Notes under the pieces: generated by a model
What the model saw: only the letters and a program-made list of their open reading frames with translations
What the model was told of the DNA's origin: nothing
Database searches by the model: none
Assembly (NCBI GenBank): GCA_027943245.1
Contig: JANDJZ010000228.1
Location: 1-64,000, forward strand
Length of the DNA stretch: 64,000 nucleotides
Reading direction: 5' to 3'
Origin: Acanthamoeba sp. SK_2022b
Taxonomy: Eukaryota; Discosea; Longamoebia; Acanthamoebidae
Made by a program: the position numbers and the translations under genes
Part shown: piece by piece, positions 1 through 10,234 of the stretch
How the letters are laid out: every line of letters starts with the position of its first letter
Position numbering within the stretch: the stretch's first letter is position 1

Positions 1-23
1 CGTGAGAGTGAATGGTGCCGTAC

Positions 24-318
24 CGGTGGGCACGTACTCGGAGGGAAACTCGTCCTTGCTGTATGTGGCCAGCAAGCAAGTCTTGCCTGTACCACATTAC
101 CATAACGGGGGATGACGTCATAAACAGGATTAAAGGGAGGATTGACAAATAATTGTTATTTATTTTATTGATTTAATAATAAATAAATGTAGATGTGTAC
201 GTGTAAAAAAGAAAGAAGAGAAAAAAGCGGCTACCACAGAACTTTTGGGGAAAGAGAGAAGGTACGAACCTACGGCACCGTCGCCCACGACCACGCACTT
301 TGCAGATTGGGCTTGCAT
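24..318 (-). CDS. Rho/Rac-family small GTPase (5' part; rest lies outside the window)
   Basis: Minus strand. Exon 1 is 318..270 and exon 2 is 86..24, with a 183-bp GT-AG intron between them. The start ATG at 318 gives a very short lead followed by the P-loop KCVVVGDGAVGKTCLL, typical of Rac/Cdc42-like GTPases. Exon 2 continues with a switch-I-like FPSEYVPT, which in Rac carries the effector-loop threonine. The next donor (GTACGG) begins at 23, so the remaining G2-G5 motifs and any CAAX box are beyond base 1. Rho GTPases cycle between GDP and GTP at membranes and drive actin assembly through effectors such as the WAVE/Scar complex. The gene is head-to-head with an Abi-like gene. Assignment to the Rho/Rac class is strong; the exact subtype cannot be told from this fragment. 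Confidence 0.9.
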
Positions 319-711
319 TTGAATCTGGGGCTGCGAATGGGAATCCTGGTACAGCTGAAGCCCACAAAGCACGGCCGACCAAGGGCTTGGACTGATATTA
401 TGGCGTGTGATACGTTGCACGGGCGGATGCACACCCAGACGGGCAGACGAGGTTCAACCTTCTCGGCCGTGTGTGCTATGGGCACCTTTTCGGGTCTTCC
501 CTGTCGCGTGCGCCAACAAACCGGCGGGAAGCGGAAATGAATTGCTCTCAATTTCCTAAGTTTCAAACTTGTTTCGAAAATGTTTCGCAAATGGTTTCGT
601 AAAATTAACAGATCATTGCCGTTGTTTCTGCCCAACAACAAAAAGAGCCGAGATTTGTAGATTAGAAGGACGAAGAGCAAGGGGGCGTTCGATTAGTGAC
701 AGAAACAGAAG
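319..711. promoter_or_regulatory. Shared divergent intergenic region between Rho GTPase and Abi
   Basis: 393 bp between two start codons that point away from each other. It must hold the 5' UTRs and promoters of both genes. I see no clear TATA box or repeated operator-like site; overlapping small ORFs here are shadows. Confidence 0.5.
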
Positions 712-1843
712 ATGGAGATGCCCAGCGACTTGGCGACGTGCATGGAGACAATCCCACCGGCCCTTGAAGAGCTGGCGAAGAGCCAGGGCACGGTCCAACA
801 AATCGCCCTCTACTGCAAGGCCGCCTACCAGGAGGGCTCCGACGTCAACGCCGTCTTTGAACAGACCAAGAATTATATCAACGATGCTCTCCAAAATGTA
901 GTCTATCATGTACACAACGTCGGCCTCCAGGTACCCCCCCCCCACACATCTAAATCTAATGCATTTGGATATTTAATCCCTCATTTCTTGCCTCTTTGTA
1001 GATCACCAACTTCTTGGAGGTTCAAATGAAGGAGATTGAGAAGATCGATCTTCAGGTTCGGCTGCTGAGCGAGGTACGCACGTGTCACTTCTATTCAACT
1101 TCTCTTCCTCTCCTTTTCTCTCCACCTCACTCCTCGGCACCCGGCGTGTTGCCTCTCTCGCCCGAACGCCGGCTGAGTGACCTCTGCTCACACATTTGGG
1201 TTCTTGTGTGATACCAACAGCGCATGCGGGCATGTCACGAGGCGTCGGGTGCGCCGGACAAGCAGCTCATGGAAGCGCATCACCCCTACACCAGCGCCCT
1301 CCCGGCCCGCAAGCTCGCCGGTACGCCTGCTTGACCTTTCTTCCGTGTCTGTATCGTGTGTGTGTATGTTACTTGCGTGTACGCCACTCCCCGTTCGGTG
1401 TTGATGACGGCCTGGTGACGTTTACGGTGGTGTCCCGCGCGTGTAACGGAGCAGGCCACGAGCTGCCCTGGTCGGCCCAGCCCCTCCAGCCGCTACCGCG
1501 CACCATCATCGACCTCAACGCCCTGGACGGCGTGGGCAACGGCGATTCGTCCATCACCTCGTCCCGCAGCGCCGCGTCCCCTCGCTCCCACCCCTCTGAC
1601 TTTTCCTCACTCGGTTCGCGCTCGCTCTCTCCCCCAATCCCATCTCACTGCTGCGCCCTGACCTGTTCTCTCTCTCTCTGCTGCTGCTGGTTGTGTTGCG
1701 TGCGTTTGGGGGGGGGGGTAACAGCATCGGCTCACTCAAGCTACGCTGGTGGCCCGCCTCCGCCTCCGCCGGGCATGGGCAGCGTCGGGCTTCCGCCTCC
1801 GCCGCCCGACGCCGGCTTCGCGCCACCCCCTCCGCCCTACTAA
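712..1843 (+). CDS. ABI: Abl-interactor (Abi)-like subunit of the WAVE/Scar complex
   Basis: Exons 712-930, 1002-1073, 1221-1320, 1455-1613 and 1725-1843 give 222 residues. The N-terminal ~100 residues are helical and match the Abi homology region: an early IPPALEELAKS, then YCKAAYQEG, then ITNFLEVQMKEIEKIDLQ leading into a basic segment. The C terminus is a short proline-rich tail with two PPPPP runs ending in PPPPPY. Animal Abi proteins have a C-terminal SH3 domain; none is present here, so this is a short form. Abi bridges WAVE/Scar, Nap1 and Sra1 and passes Rac activation to Arp2/3. The neighbouring divergent gene is a Rho/Rac GTPase, which activates this complex. The last intron (1614-1724) stays open if read through, so a retained-intron form is possible. 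Confidence 0.82.
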
Positions 1844-1984
1844 TCCCCTCCACGGCCGTGTGACGAAGAAGAAATAATGCAAAAAAATATCCGTAAATCT
1901 TTATTTCCATATTTCAGTTATCATCGTGCGGTCCAGGCGACCAATGGGCTTGGTTGGCTGCTGGTTTAAAATGGGTGCTAGGGG

Positions 1985-4945
1985 ATGGTTAACGAGGTGT
2001 CGCCCGCAGCGAACAGCGCTGAGCCCGGCTCGGCGGAGCCCGAACTAGTACACATCAGCTCCGCCGAACCGTACACACCACGCAGGCGCACTAGAAGCAG
2101 CACCAGCAGGATGATTCACACCACCAACACACGAACGGTACGGGCGAGGAGCTACGGGTGGAGCAGCATCCGCGACCTCCTCCCCTTCGTGGCGGTGGTG
2201 TTGCTGCTGGCCTGCGCGCAGCTACCAGTGGGTCGGGGCCAGGCCTGCTCGACGAGCGGCGGCTCGGCCACCCTCGACTCGAATGCCCCAAGCGGGGCAA
2301 CCCAAACGATGGCTCAGGGATTCCAAGTGAACGCCCACATCACCATCTCCGCCTTCGATGCTCTGCTCGTGTCAACCCTAGGTACCCCCCTCGAACCCGT
2401 TCTCCTCCTCCGCAACGCCGGTTCTCCTTTCTCGTCGCTTCTTGTCCGGCGCACGCCCTACCGTTGTCGTCGACGGTTTCCGCTTCGTCTCATTGGGTGA
2501 ACCCTCCCGCTCACGATCGCGGTGTGTCGGAACAGGGGTGGCCTCGGTGGGATCGGCCCAGCTATACTACGACGCCAACGGCGTGCCGGGCGAGGCAGTG
2601 GGCTCGGGCAGCTTCAACGTGGCGGAGGTGAGCTTGGCCGAGGGCGACACGGGCGGGCAGACCTTCACCACCGACGCGTCGGAGGGGATCACCCTCGAGC
2701 CGGGCCTCTATTGGCTGGTCCTGGAGCTGCCAACCACGGTGGCATGGCCCTACGGCAGCTCGTCGGGCGCGGGGCGACGGTCGGCCTCCATTAACTTCGC
2801 GGGCCTCATGCGGCAGACCAGTGGCGGCAACTGGGCCGACGCCACGTTTGGCAACGAACCATCAGCCGTCGCCTACGTCTACTTCGAGGGCTGCATCGTT
2901 CCGTCGCCCTCTCCGTCGCCCTCGGCATCGCCCTCTCCGTCGTCCTCGCCTTCCGCCTCTCCCTCTCCCTCTCCCTCCCCGTCGCCCTCGCCATCGCCTT
3001 CGGAGTCGCCCTCCCCTTCGCCGTCGCCATCATCGTCACCTTCGCCTTCTGAGTCGCCGTCGCCATCATCGTCGCCCTCCCCTTCGGAGTCGCCTTCCCC
3101 TTCGCCGTCGCCATCGCCATCATCGTCGCCTTCGCCGTCGCCGTCGTCTTCTGAGTCACCTTCCCCTTCGCCGTCGCCATCGCCTTCGCCATCATCGTCG
3201 CCTTCGCCGTCTGAGTCGCCCTCCTCCTCGCCGTCGCCGTCGCCATCATCGTCGCCTTCGCCTTCGGAGTCGCCCTCCCCTTCGCCGTCGCCTTCGCCTT
3301 CAGAGTCGCCGTCTCCCTCGCCCTCTGCGTCGCCGTCGCCTTCGGCTTCGCCCTCGCCGTCCGCCTCGCCCTCGGCGTCGCCGTCGCCCTCTGGGTCCCC
3401 GTCGAATTCACCCTCGCCTTCTTCCTCTCCCTCCTCCTCCCCCTCGCCATCCGCCTCTCCCTCATCGTCGCCTTCTCCCTCTTCGTCGTCCTCGCCCTCT
3501 TCCTCGCCCTCCATGTCTCCCTCGTCGTCCGCCTCTCCCTCCGAGAGCCCTTCGCCCTCGCCCTCGCCGTCCAATTCCCCATCTCCCTCCGCCACCCCTT
3601 CGGCGTCGCCCTCGGCGTCGGCCACACCGTCCAACTCCCCTTCGCCGTCGGCCACTCCTTCGGCGTCGCCCTCGCCGTCGGTCACACCGTCCAACTCGCC
3701 GTCGCCGTCGGTGACCCCGTCCACCTCGGTGACGCCTTCGGTGACACCATCGATCTCGGTCACGCCTTCAGTAACGGCGTCGGTCTCGGCCTCGCCGTCC
3801 GTGACGCCCTCGCCGGCCTTCCTCCCGCTCGACGCCACAATCACCGCCAGCTTCGACGAGGGGAAGCCCAGCGTAACTATGGCCGCCAATGGTACGCTGA
3901 CCGCCACTCCAAGTCCTCATCCGCACCCGGAATTCATTTTAATATTAATTTATCATTTTCGTAATTGTAATTCCAATTCCCATTAATTGACCAATGGCCG
4001 CATGTCTCCTGTGTTTCCAGGCTTTTCTCTTCTTGGGCTCGAGTTCGTTCGCATGTCTGCAGACAACGTGACCGTCGCCCTCGCAGGTAAACGCTCCGCC
4101 CACCCTCTCACTCACCCCCGAGTGCTCACCTCACCGGCCGGTGTGTCGCTTGTGTGGTACCAGATTACGACGTGAGCCAATCGCCGCAGACAGACTCCAA
4201 CGGAAAGGACCTCACTCTGTACGGCTACGTGAGCGACGCCTCGAGTGCCAACTCCAGCCTCACGCAGGGCTTCACCTTCCACGACCTGGCGGCCACAGGC
4301 CAGTTCGAGGACGTGGTGTTCGCCATCGACCCCATGGACCTCAAGTGGACCGTCAACCTGACCAGGCCCAGCGCCACCGCCGACTCCGCGCCTGTCGGGC
4401 CGTTCGTGCTGCACTACCTGCTGCGAGGCACGGCCGACTCGCCCGAGCCGGTGCTGGGCAGCGTGGCCCTCCAGTCCAACACGCCCCAGGTGGGCATGTC
4501 GACCTACAGCGTGCCCGTGTCGACCTCGATCGTCAACGCGACCACCACCCGCACGGTCGTAGCCCTCCTCGAGTTCTTCGACCAGGCCAAGGTCGACGGC
4601 GAGTGGGTCGACGTCGCGCATTCGATCGTGCGCCAGTCGGCCGCGGGCTCGCGTCGGCCAGTCTATGCGGTGGAGATCCGCATGCCGGCCTTCAGGCAGT
4701 CCCTCCACTATGATCCGTCGCTCAGCTTCGGCGTCCTGCTGGGCGCCTCGAGCCACGGCTCAGGCGGTGGCAGCGGCGGGGACAACACGGCCCTGATCAT
4801 CGCGGTAGCCGTGGCGATTCCGATCGCCGTGCTGCTGGTCCTCGCCGTCATCGCCGTCATTGTCGCCCTCACGTGGCATCGCAAACGCAAGGCCAAGCAG
4901 GAGAGCCGCAAGCGACGAAGCGTGATCAACTTCAACGATCTCTAA
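1985..4945 (+). CDS. Type I membrane protein with a long Ser-Pro repeat stalk
   Basis: Exons 1985-2381, 2536-3891, 4021-4086 and 4164-4945 give 866 residues. A hydrophobic stretch at about residues 62-80 (FVAVVLLLACA) looks like a signal peptide preceded by an unusually long basic N terminus; an in-frame ATG at about 2111 would shorten that lead. A folded ~180-residue region follows (VASVGSAQLYYDANG..., LEPGLYWLVLELP), then about 300 residues of SPSPS/SPSE/SPSA repeats, a second extracellular region of ~250 residues, and a single TM helix (LIIAVAVAIPIAVLLVLAVI) with a short Arg/Lys tail. I do not recognise the globular parts. A rigid, probably O-glycosylated cell-surface stalk is the likely role, for adhesion or coat formation; that is inference. 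Confidence 0.75.
2899..3815 (+). repeat. Coding Ser-Pro repeat array
   Basis: About 0.9 kb of imperfect 6-bp units (TCG/TCC plus CCC/CCG/CCT) coding alternating Ser and Pro with scattered Glu, Ala, Asn and Thr. The late part (after about 3590) shifts to SVTPS-type units. The antisense frames are open through the array only because of its composition. Confidence 0.9.
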
Positions 4946-5068
4946 ACTGTACATATAAAAGAAATCTACGTTATAAAACGACAAGATACATCCCAAAAGG
5001 TAACGCAAATGGGAAAAAAAAAAAAAAAAAACATGAAGGGAAAGATAACGGCATAATAAGAATAAAAG

Positions 5069-6931
5069 ATGGAAGAGGATGTGGCAGACAAGGTGGTGAG
5101 CTTGTCTGCCAAGCGAAAGCGAGACGACGAGCTGCCGGAAGAGGAAGTGCAGGACCGGCAGGAGGCAAAGCCGAAGAAGAAGCTGACCAAGCGAGAACGC
5201 CGCGAGCAGCGCCGGAAGCACCAAACACAGCACACGGCCCGCCCCAACGATGCGGCTGCCCGTGCAGCCGAACCCGCAGAGGAGGAGCGAGATCAACCTC
5301 CCTACATTATCGACTCCGATAAAGGTACCGCTTTTTAAAATATAAATATAAATATAAAAATATTGCTATTTAATAAAATACACAAAAATGATTTGTCAAG
5401 GTCTGCGGAGGGTGGGGCTGTACCACTACGAGTTCAAGACGCACGCCAAGGGGCGGTGGGTGGGCCGCACCGTGCTCGACGTCTTTGCCAAGGAGTTCTC
5501 TGCCCACTCCCTGGCCTACTACGTGCGCCACTCCCCCCCCTCCTCCCATTGGCGCTTGCTTGTGGGCCTGACCTCCCCCCCCCCCGATATCGCCACTACG
5601 CGCAGCACGAGGCGCTCAAGGACGGCCGCATCAGGCTCAACGGGCGCGTCGTGGACGCGGAGGCGGTGGTGCGGGAGCACGACCTGCTGTCCCACCTCAT
5701 CCACCGCCACGAGCCGCCCGTCACGTCGGCGCCCGTCAAGATCGTCCACCAGTCGGACGAGCTCGTGGTCATCGACAAGCCGGCCAGCATCCCCGTACCC
5801 CCCACTGCCCTCCCAGCTGACTCCCCACTCGACCCACGCCCATCATCGATTGCTGACGTGTCACTGGTGGCTTGGTTTGGTGGGGGGGAGAGACAGGTCC
5901 ACCCGTGCGGGCGCTACCGACACAACACGATCGTCTTCCTGCTGGCCAGAGAGTATGGCCTGCCGGACCTCCACTGTGCGTCGCCATATGTGGGAGGAGA
6001 GGAGAGGAGAGGAGAGGAGAGGAGAGGAGAGGGGAGGAGAGGGGGGGGGGGCTGCCCATCGAATCGAGGAGGCGTAGGCGCTCTCACCCAACACGTGGCC
6101 GTGCGGTGGTTTGGGGGGGGGGGTGACGGTCAGCCGTGCATCGGCTGGACCGGCTGACGTCGGGCGTGCTGCTGCTCGCGCGATCCTCGAGCGTGGCGGC
6201 GAAGCTGATGCGACAGATCCAGAACTACGAGGTCAATAAGACCTACGTCGCCCGAGTGCGCGGTCGATTCCCCGAGTGCGACTCTCGCTCCACGCATGCT
6301 TCGCCGAGGCTGCGGCAGCCGAGCTCACCTCGACGCGCGTTCGTGTGTGTTGTGTGTTGTGTGGTGTATGGTGTGTGGTGTGTGGACAGGGGCAAGCTCA
6401 CGGTGGATGAGCCGTTGACGGTGGTGAGCCATAAGACGGGACAGCGCAGGATTGCCGACGACGCCGACGCCGACGCCGAGGAGGCGTCCAGCGCGGCGAG
6501 CAGCACGGGTGACGCGGCGCCTCCGGGCCATAAGGTCAAGAGCGCCACGACCGTCTTCGAGCGGTTCAGGTACGACGAGGCGAGCGACACCTCGTTGGTC
6601 TGGTGCGTCCCCGAGACCGGCCGCACGCACCAGATCCGTGTCCACCTCCAGTCCCTCGGCCACCCCATCCCCAACGACCCCCTCTACGCCGGGTAACCCC
6701 CCCCCTCGCTCTCCTCTGGTCTCGCCTTCGCGCGCTGACGCCGTGGGTGGGGGGGACAGGGGGAGGGAGGAGGGGAGGCGGGAGGAGGGGGAGTGCGGGG
6801 AGTGCCACCAGCGGGGCGTGTTTGCGGACCCGGGCGAGGACGAGATGTGCATCTGGCTCCACGCCTACTCCTATGAATGCGTGGGCCACTGGGCCTACAA
6901 GACGGAACTGCCCTCGTGGGCACACATCTGA
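5069..6931 (+). CDS. RluA-family RNA pseudouridine synthase (RPUSD2/RIB2-like)
   Basis: Exons 5069-5324, 5401-5522, 5606-5794, 5897-5975, 6134-6275, 6390-6692 and 6760-6931 give 420 residues. A Lys/Arg-rich N terminus (~85 residues, nuclear-type basic clusters) precedes the enzyme. The catalytic motif SVHRLDRLTSG with its aspartate is rebuilt exactly across the exon 4/5 junction. Other family signatures are IDKPASIPVHPCGRYRHN and ETGRTHQIRVHLQSLGHPI. The C-terminal segment carries Cys pairs (ECGECH) and WLHAYSYE, as in the RPUSD2/RIB2 branch. The enzyme isomerises uridine in RNA. A GGAGA-repeat tract lies in intron 4. A run of 18 A's just upstream (about 5014-5031) lies in the 5' flank. Confidence 0.9.
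5996..6047. repeat. GGAGA pentamer repeat in intron
   Basis: Tandem purine-rich units (GGAGA), about nine copies ending in a G run, entirely inside intron 4 of the pseudouridine synthase gene. Confidence 0.85.
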
Positions 6932-7183
6932 TAAAGAAACACCACGTGATGACCCAGTTCAAGCATAGTGACCATTAAAGTGTGTGTGGCCAGTAGCATT
7001 TCAAGCTCCTGCCTGGCGGCAAAGAATGTTTATTCTGGAGTGGCAATAGAAAGAAGGGCCAGGTGAGCTGTCTGCGTAGAGAAAGAACGAAAGCTAAAGG
7101 AAAACGAAGGGAAGCCGTGTGTTCATGGAGGCCAACTTGATGGCCGCATGCGACAAGGCCTTGAGAGAGAGGAGAGATCGAGG

Positions 7184-7347
7184 TCAGGCCGAAGCGGGGA
7201 AGTAGCAGGCGGAGAAGGCCTTGCGGTCGATCAGCAGCAGCGAACCGCCGTTGGGATTCCACACTACGTCCCGCACCTGCAGCTTCGTGTCTGGAAACAC
7301 ACAACAAACTTAGTGGAGCCTCTCTCTCTCTCTCTCTCTCCACACAC

Positions 7348-7418
<71 letters not shown>

Positions 7419-8107
7419 ACAACACACACACGTGAACGACTCACCTTGCGGCAGATCGCAAGAGAGACAAGACGAGGGCGACCAGAGGTAGACCACGCGG
7501 CTGGACGTGCAGAGCGCGAGGCGGGTCTGCGTCGGGTGCCACCGGGCGGACCTGATGGGCTGCTTCTGGACGAGCAGCGCTACCAGGGACATCTTCACGG
7601 CGTCCCACACCCACAGCATGTTGGGCACGCTATCTACGCACGCACACAAGCACACAAGCACACAAGCACACAAGCACACAAGCACACAAGCACACAAGCA
7701 CACAAGCACACGCACACGCACACGCGCCGATGAGAACGTGTTGCGTCGTGTGAGCGGGTGACACGCGCGTACCGCTTCGGGAGAAGAAGTGGGAGCTGTC
7801 GTGGCTCCAGCTGAGCATGCCGATCCCCTGCTCGGGGTTGGCCTTGAGCGGATCGACCCGCACGCCCTTGAACTCCACCGGATCGTCGTTGACCCCGTCT
7901 GCTCTCGAAGCACGCAGAGGGAGCGGCCGATTAGTCATCATCATTAATTCATTTATGAAAATAAAATATAAATAATTAATAATTAAAAGGAAAAGAGTGA
8001 TGACAGCGTACAGACGGTGCTCCGCGTTGCATGCCTGTCTTGCTCGAGGAGCTCTTCGCCTTCGTCGATCCATCGCCTGTCGACCTCGCGGAACACGGTC
8101 TGATAGG

Positions 8108-8177
<70 letters not shown>

Positions 8178-9524
8178 TCGTGACACGCCTGCTGCATGCG
8201 ATGATGTCACAGCGTGTGTGTGGCTTGTACCGTTTCTTTGCTCCTGGTGGCTGCGGGAGTGTGCCTGCACTCCATCTCTACCTTCCACGTGCGCGAGTTG
8301 ATCAGCCGCACCGTCTGATCGTAGCTCCCCACCGCTATGTACTGCGTGTCGGGCGACCTGCCAACAGTTCAAATAATAATAAGTGTATATAAAAATAATA
8401 AATTAAAATAAATACACACGAGGCACGAAACGTACCAGGAGACCGTCTTGACCGAAAGTTGGTCTTTGTAGGCAGAGAAGGACCGCTTCTGAGGTGCGGC
8501 CCCTGACGAAGCGGTGCTGCTGCTCGCGGAGAGAGGATAGAGCATCACCTTGTACTACACGCGCGCACACGTACACGCACGACCGCATGTCAGTTGCAAG
8601 AGGAAGGGATCGCTCGAGGAGGAAGGGAGGAGGAGGAGCATACCGGCATGTAGGACGCCTCCCACACGCAGATGGACCGGTCATCGGCCGACCACGCAAA
8701 GTCGCTCAGGTCCTGAGTCTCCACGGCAATCCTCTGCAACGCGTGGATACGTGCGTGCGTGCGTGTCAGGGAAAGAGCGTGCGTAAGGGCGGTCCAGATC
8801 GAGATGTGGTGGTACTACCTTGGCCAACACCCACTGCTTGACGCAGTCATAGATGGCGATGTAGTCCTTGCAGCCCTCGCGCTGGGCGACGGCCATGTAC
8901 CGGCCGCGGTGGCTGAAGTGCAGGCCCCGCATGCCCGTGGCGTCGTCCTCCTGCCGCCTGGCGTCGGCCTCCTCCCTGCCCTCGTGCTCGGGCGTGTCCA
9001 GCACCGAGGCCCACGAGAACTTGGGGTGCTTCACGTGTTGGACTTCGCTGCCCGCCGCCAACGACCACACCAAGACGAACAGCTGACCGGCAAGCGCAGA
9101 CGAAGTTGAAGCTCTCGATTAATAGAATGACCTGCGAGGAGAGATTGGGAGAGAGGGGGGCAACGTTGCGGACCTGATAGTCGCTCAGAATGATGAGATG
9201 TTTGGAATCGGGCGCCCAGCGCACGGCCGTGATGCCAGGCAGCAGGCTCTCCTCGTCGATGGTGGCGCGCCATTGCGTGTCGAGCAGCGAGAAGACCTCA
9301 ATGGCGTTCTTGCTCAATGAAGGGCACATGAGGGACTGAGAGTCGGGCGCCCAATGCATCTCCTCGATGAGGTGCTGGCAGGCAAAGATGTGCAAAATTT
9401 CAAGATTCTCATCGCGCACGATGAGCTGATACTTGGAGGCTGAAGCCAAGTAACGGCCGTTTGGTGACCATTTGCAATGTAGGGCCGAGGTGTGGGCAAA
9501 GCACTTGCTGAATTCCAGATCCAT
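7184..9524 (-). CDS. WRAP73: WD-repeat protein WRAP73/WDR8
   Basis: Nine exons on the minus strand: 9524-9174, 9082-8819, 8733-8644, 8554-8436, 8357-8231, 8099-8012, 7898-7773, 7633-7445 and 7290-7184, giving 486 residues. The start EFSKCFAHTSALHCKWSPNG, the middle REGCKDYIAIYDC and WSADDRSICVWEASY, then GIGMLSWSHDSSHFF and PNMLWVWDAVK follow the WRAP73 family order through the whole length. WRAP73 is a WD40 propeller protein of centrosomes/spindle poles, working with SSX2IP in animals and with a minus-end kinesin in yeast. Acanthamoebae have no canonical centrioles, so its presence bears on microtubule-organising-centre function. Three introns carry long CA/GT or CACACAAG repeats. Confidence 0.9.
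7320..7417. repeat. TC and CA microsatellite in intron
   Basis: A (TC)n tract runs into a long (CA)n tract, inside the last intron (7291-7444) of the WRAP73 gene. Confidence 0.95.
7643..7712. repeat. CACACAAG octamer tandem repeat in intron
   Basis: About eight copies of the 8-bp unit CACACAAG, then degenerate CGCACA units, inside the WRAP73 intron 7634-7772. It looks like a CA microsatellite expanded as a higher-order unit. Confidence 0.9.
8110..8176. repeat. CA microsatellite in intron
   Basis: Pure (CA)n of about 67 bp inside the WRAP73 intron 8100-8230. Confidence 0.95.
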
Positions 9525-9729
9525 CTCAATGTAAACGTTTCTCTTTGCTCTTTTTGCTGTAATTTTTGGCGGGAAACGGGCTACACACCGCACCAGAGGC
9601 AAGCCCAGCTGGAAAGAATGCCACCTGCGGCGACACCCACCAGGAAGCCAACCTTGTAGCAGGTCCTCCTTTGATCTTCGTTTGCGGGCATCTGGATGAG
9701 AAGTTGGCAAGATTAGCCTGACCAGGCAG

Positions 9730-10007
9730 TTACAAAGGGGAAACTGAACGTGCCATCTTTTCGATTTCTGTAGCCATCATGTAGATGGCGTGTTCGAATT
9801 CAGCCCTGGCCAAGTCGATTCCTTGGGAAGCGAGTTCAATCTCCGCCTTGGACTTCCACATTGAATCCAGGAGGGCAGCCAGTTCTGCATCCATCTCGAC
9901 ATCTTCGGGCACCAGCGACACCCAACACCAGAACGGCAAGTCCTAAACAGTTGAGCAAGCTCACACCGACGTGGTACCTTCAGGAGAGGTCGTACCATGC
10001 TGCTCAT
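9730..10007 (-). CDS. Small helical protein of unknown function (about 80 residues)
   Basis: Two proposed exons, 10007-9978 and 9942-9730, joined in phase 0 by a 35-bp intron, which is short for this locus. The product has MDAELAALLDSMWKSKAEIE followed by an amphipathic helix (LARAEFEHAIYMMATEIEKM). I do not recognise the family. It lies between WRAP73 and the diacylglycerol kinase gene on the same strand. The start is uncertain; the second exon alone with the internal Met (EDVEM) is a possible alternative, as is a further upstream exon. Confidence 0.42.
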
Positions 10008-10234
10008 TAGACCCTGCGACGGCAACAGGAGGAGCTATGGGCAGTGAGAGCTTCATGACGTGCAAGAGTAGTAAGACATGAGCCAACACCGCCGCCTCCT
10101 CTACATGCTCACGAAGGCATTCTCCTTTCCTTTCTTGGAGCCTAAGCATACTTGGAAAGTTGCGCGTGGCACGCATACCACGCAAAAAGGTAACGTCGTT
10201 CACTCGGTAGTAGAATACACAAAAAGAGGGAGCG

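Noticed and set aside
2806..3907. Long minus-strand ORFs (up to 342 codons, Glu/Gly/Asp-rich) across the Ser-Pro array
   Set aside because: They are antisense shadows of the hexamer repeat; the plus-strand frame has signal peptide, flanking domains and a TM helix.
7322..7440. ORFs coding (CV)n or (HT)n at this and other CA/GT tracts
   Set aside because: Dinucleotide repeats are open in all frames; every such tract lies in an intron of a good gene model.
7643..7712. Regularly spaced short repeats, considered as a CRISPR-like array
   Set aside because: Units are contiguous 8-mers without spacers, in a eukaryotic intron.
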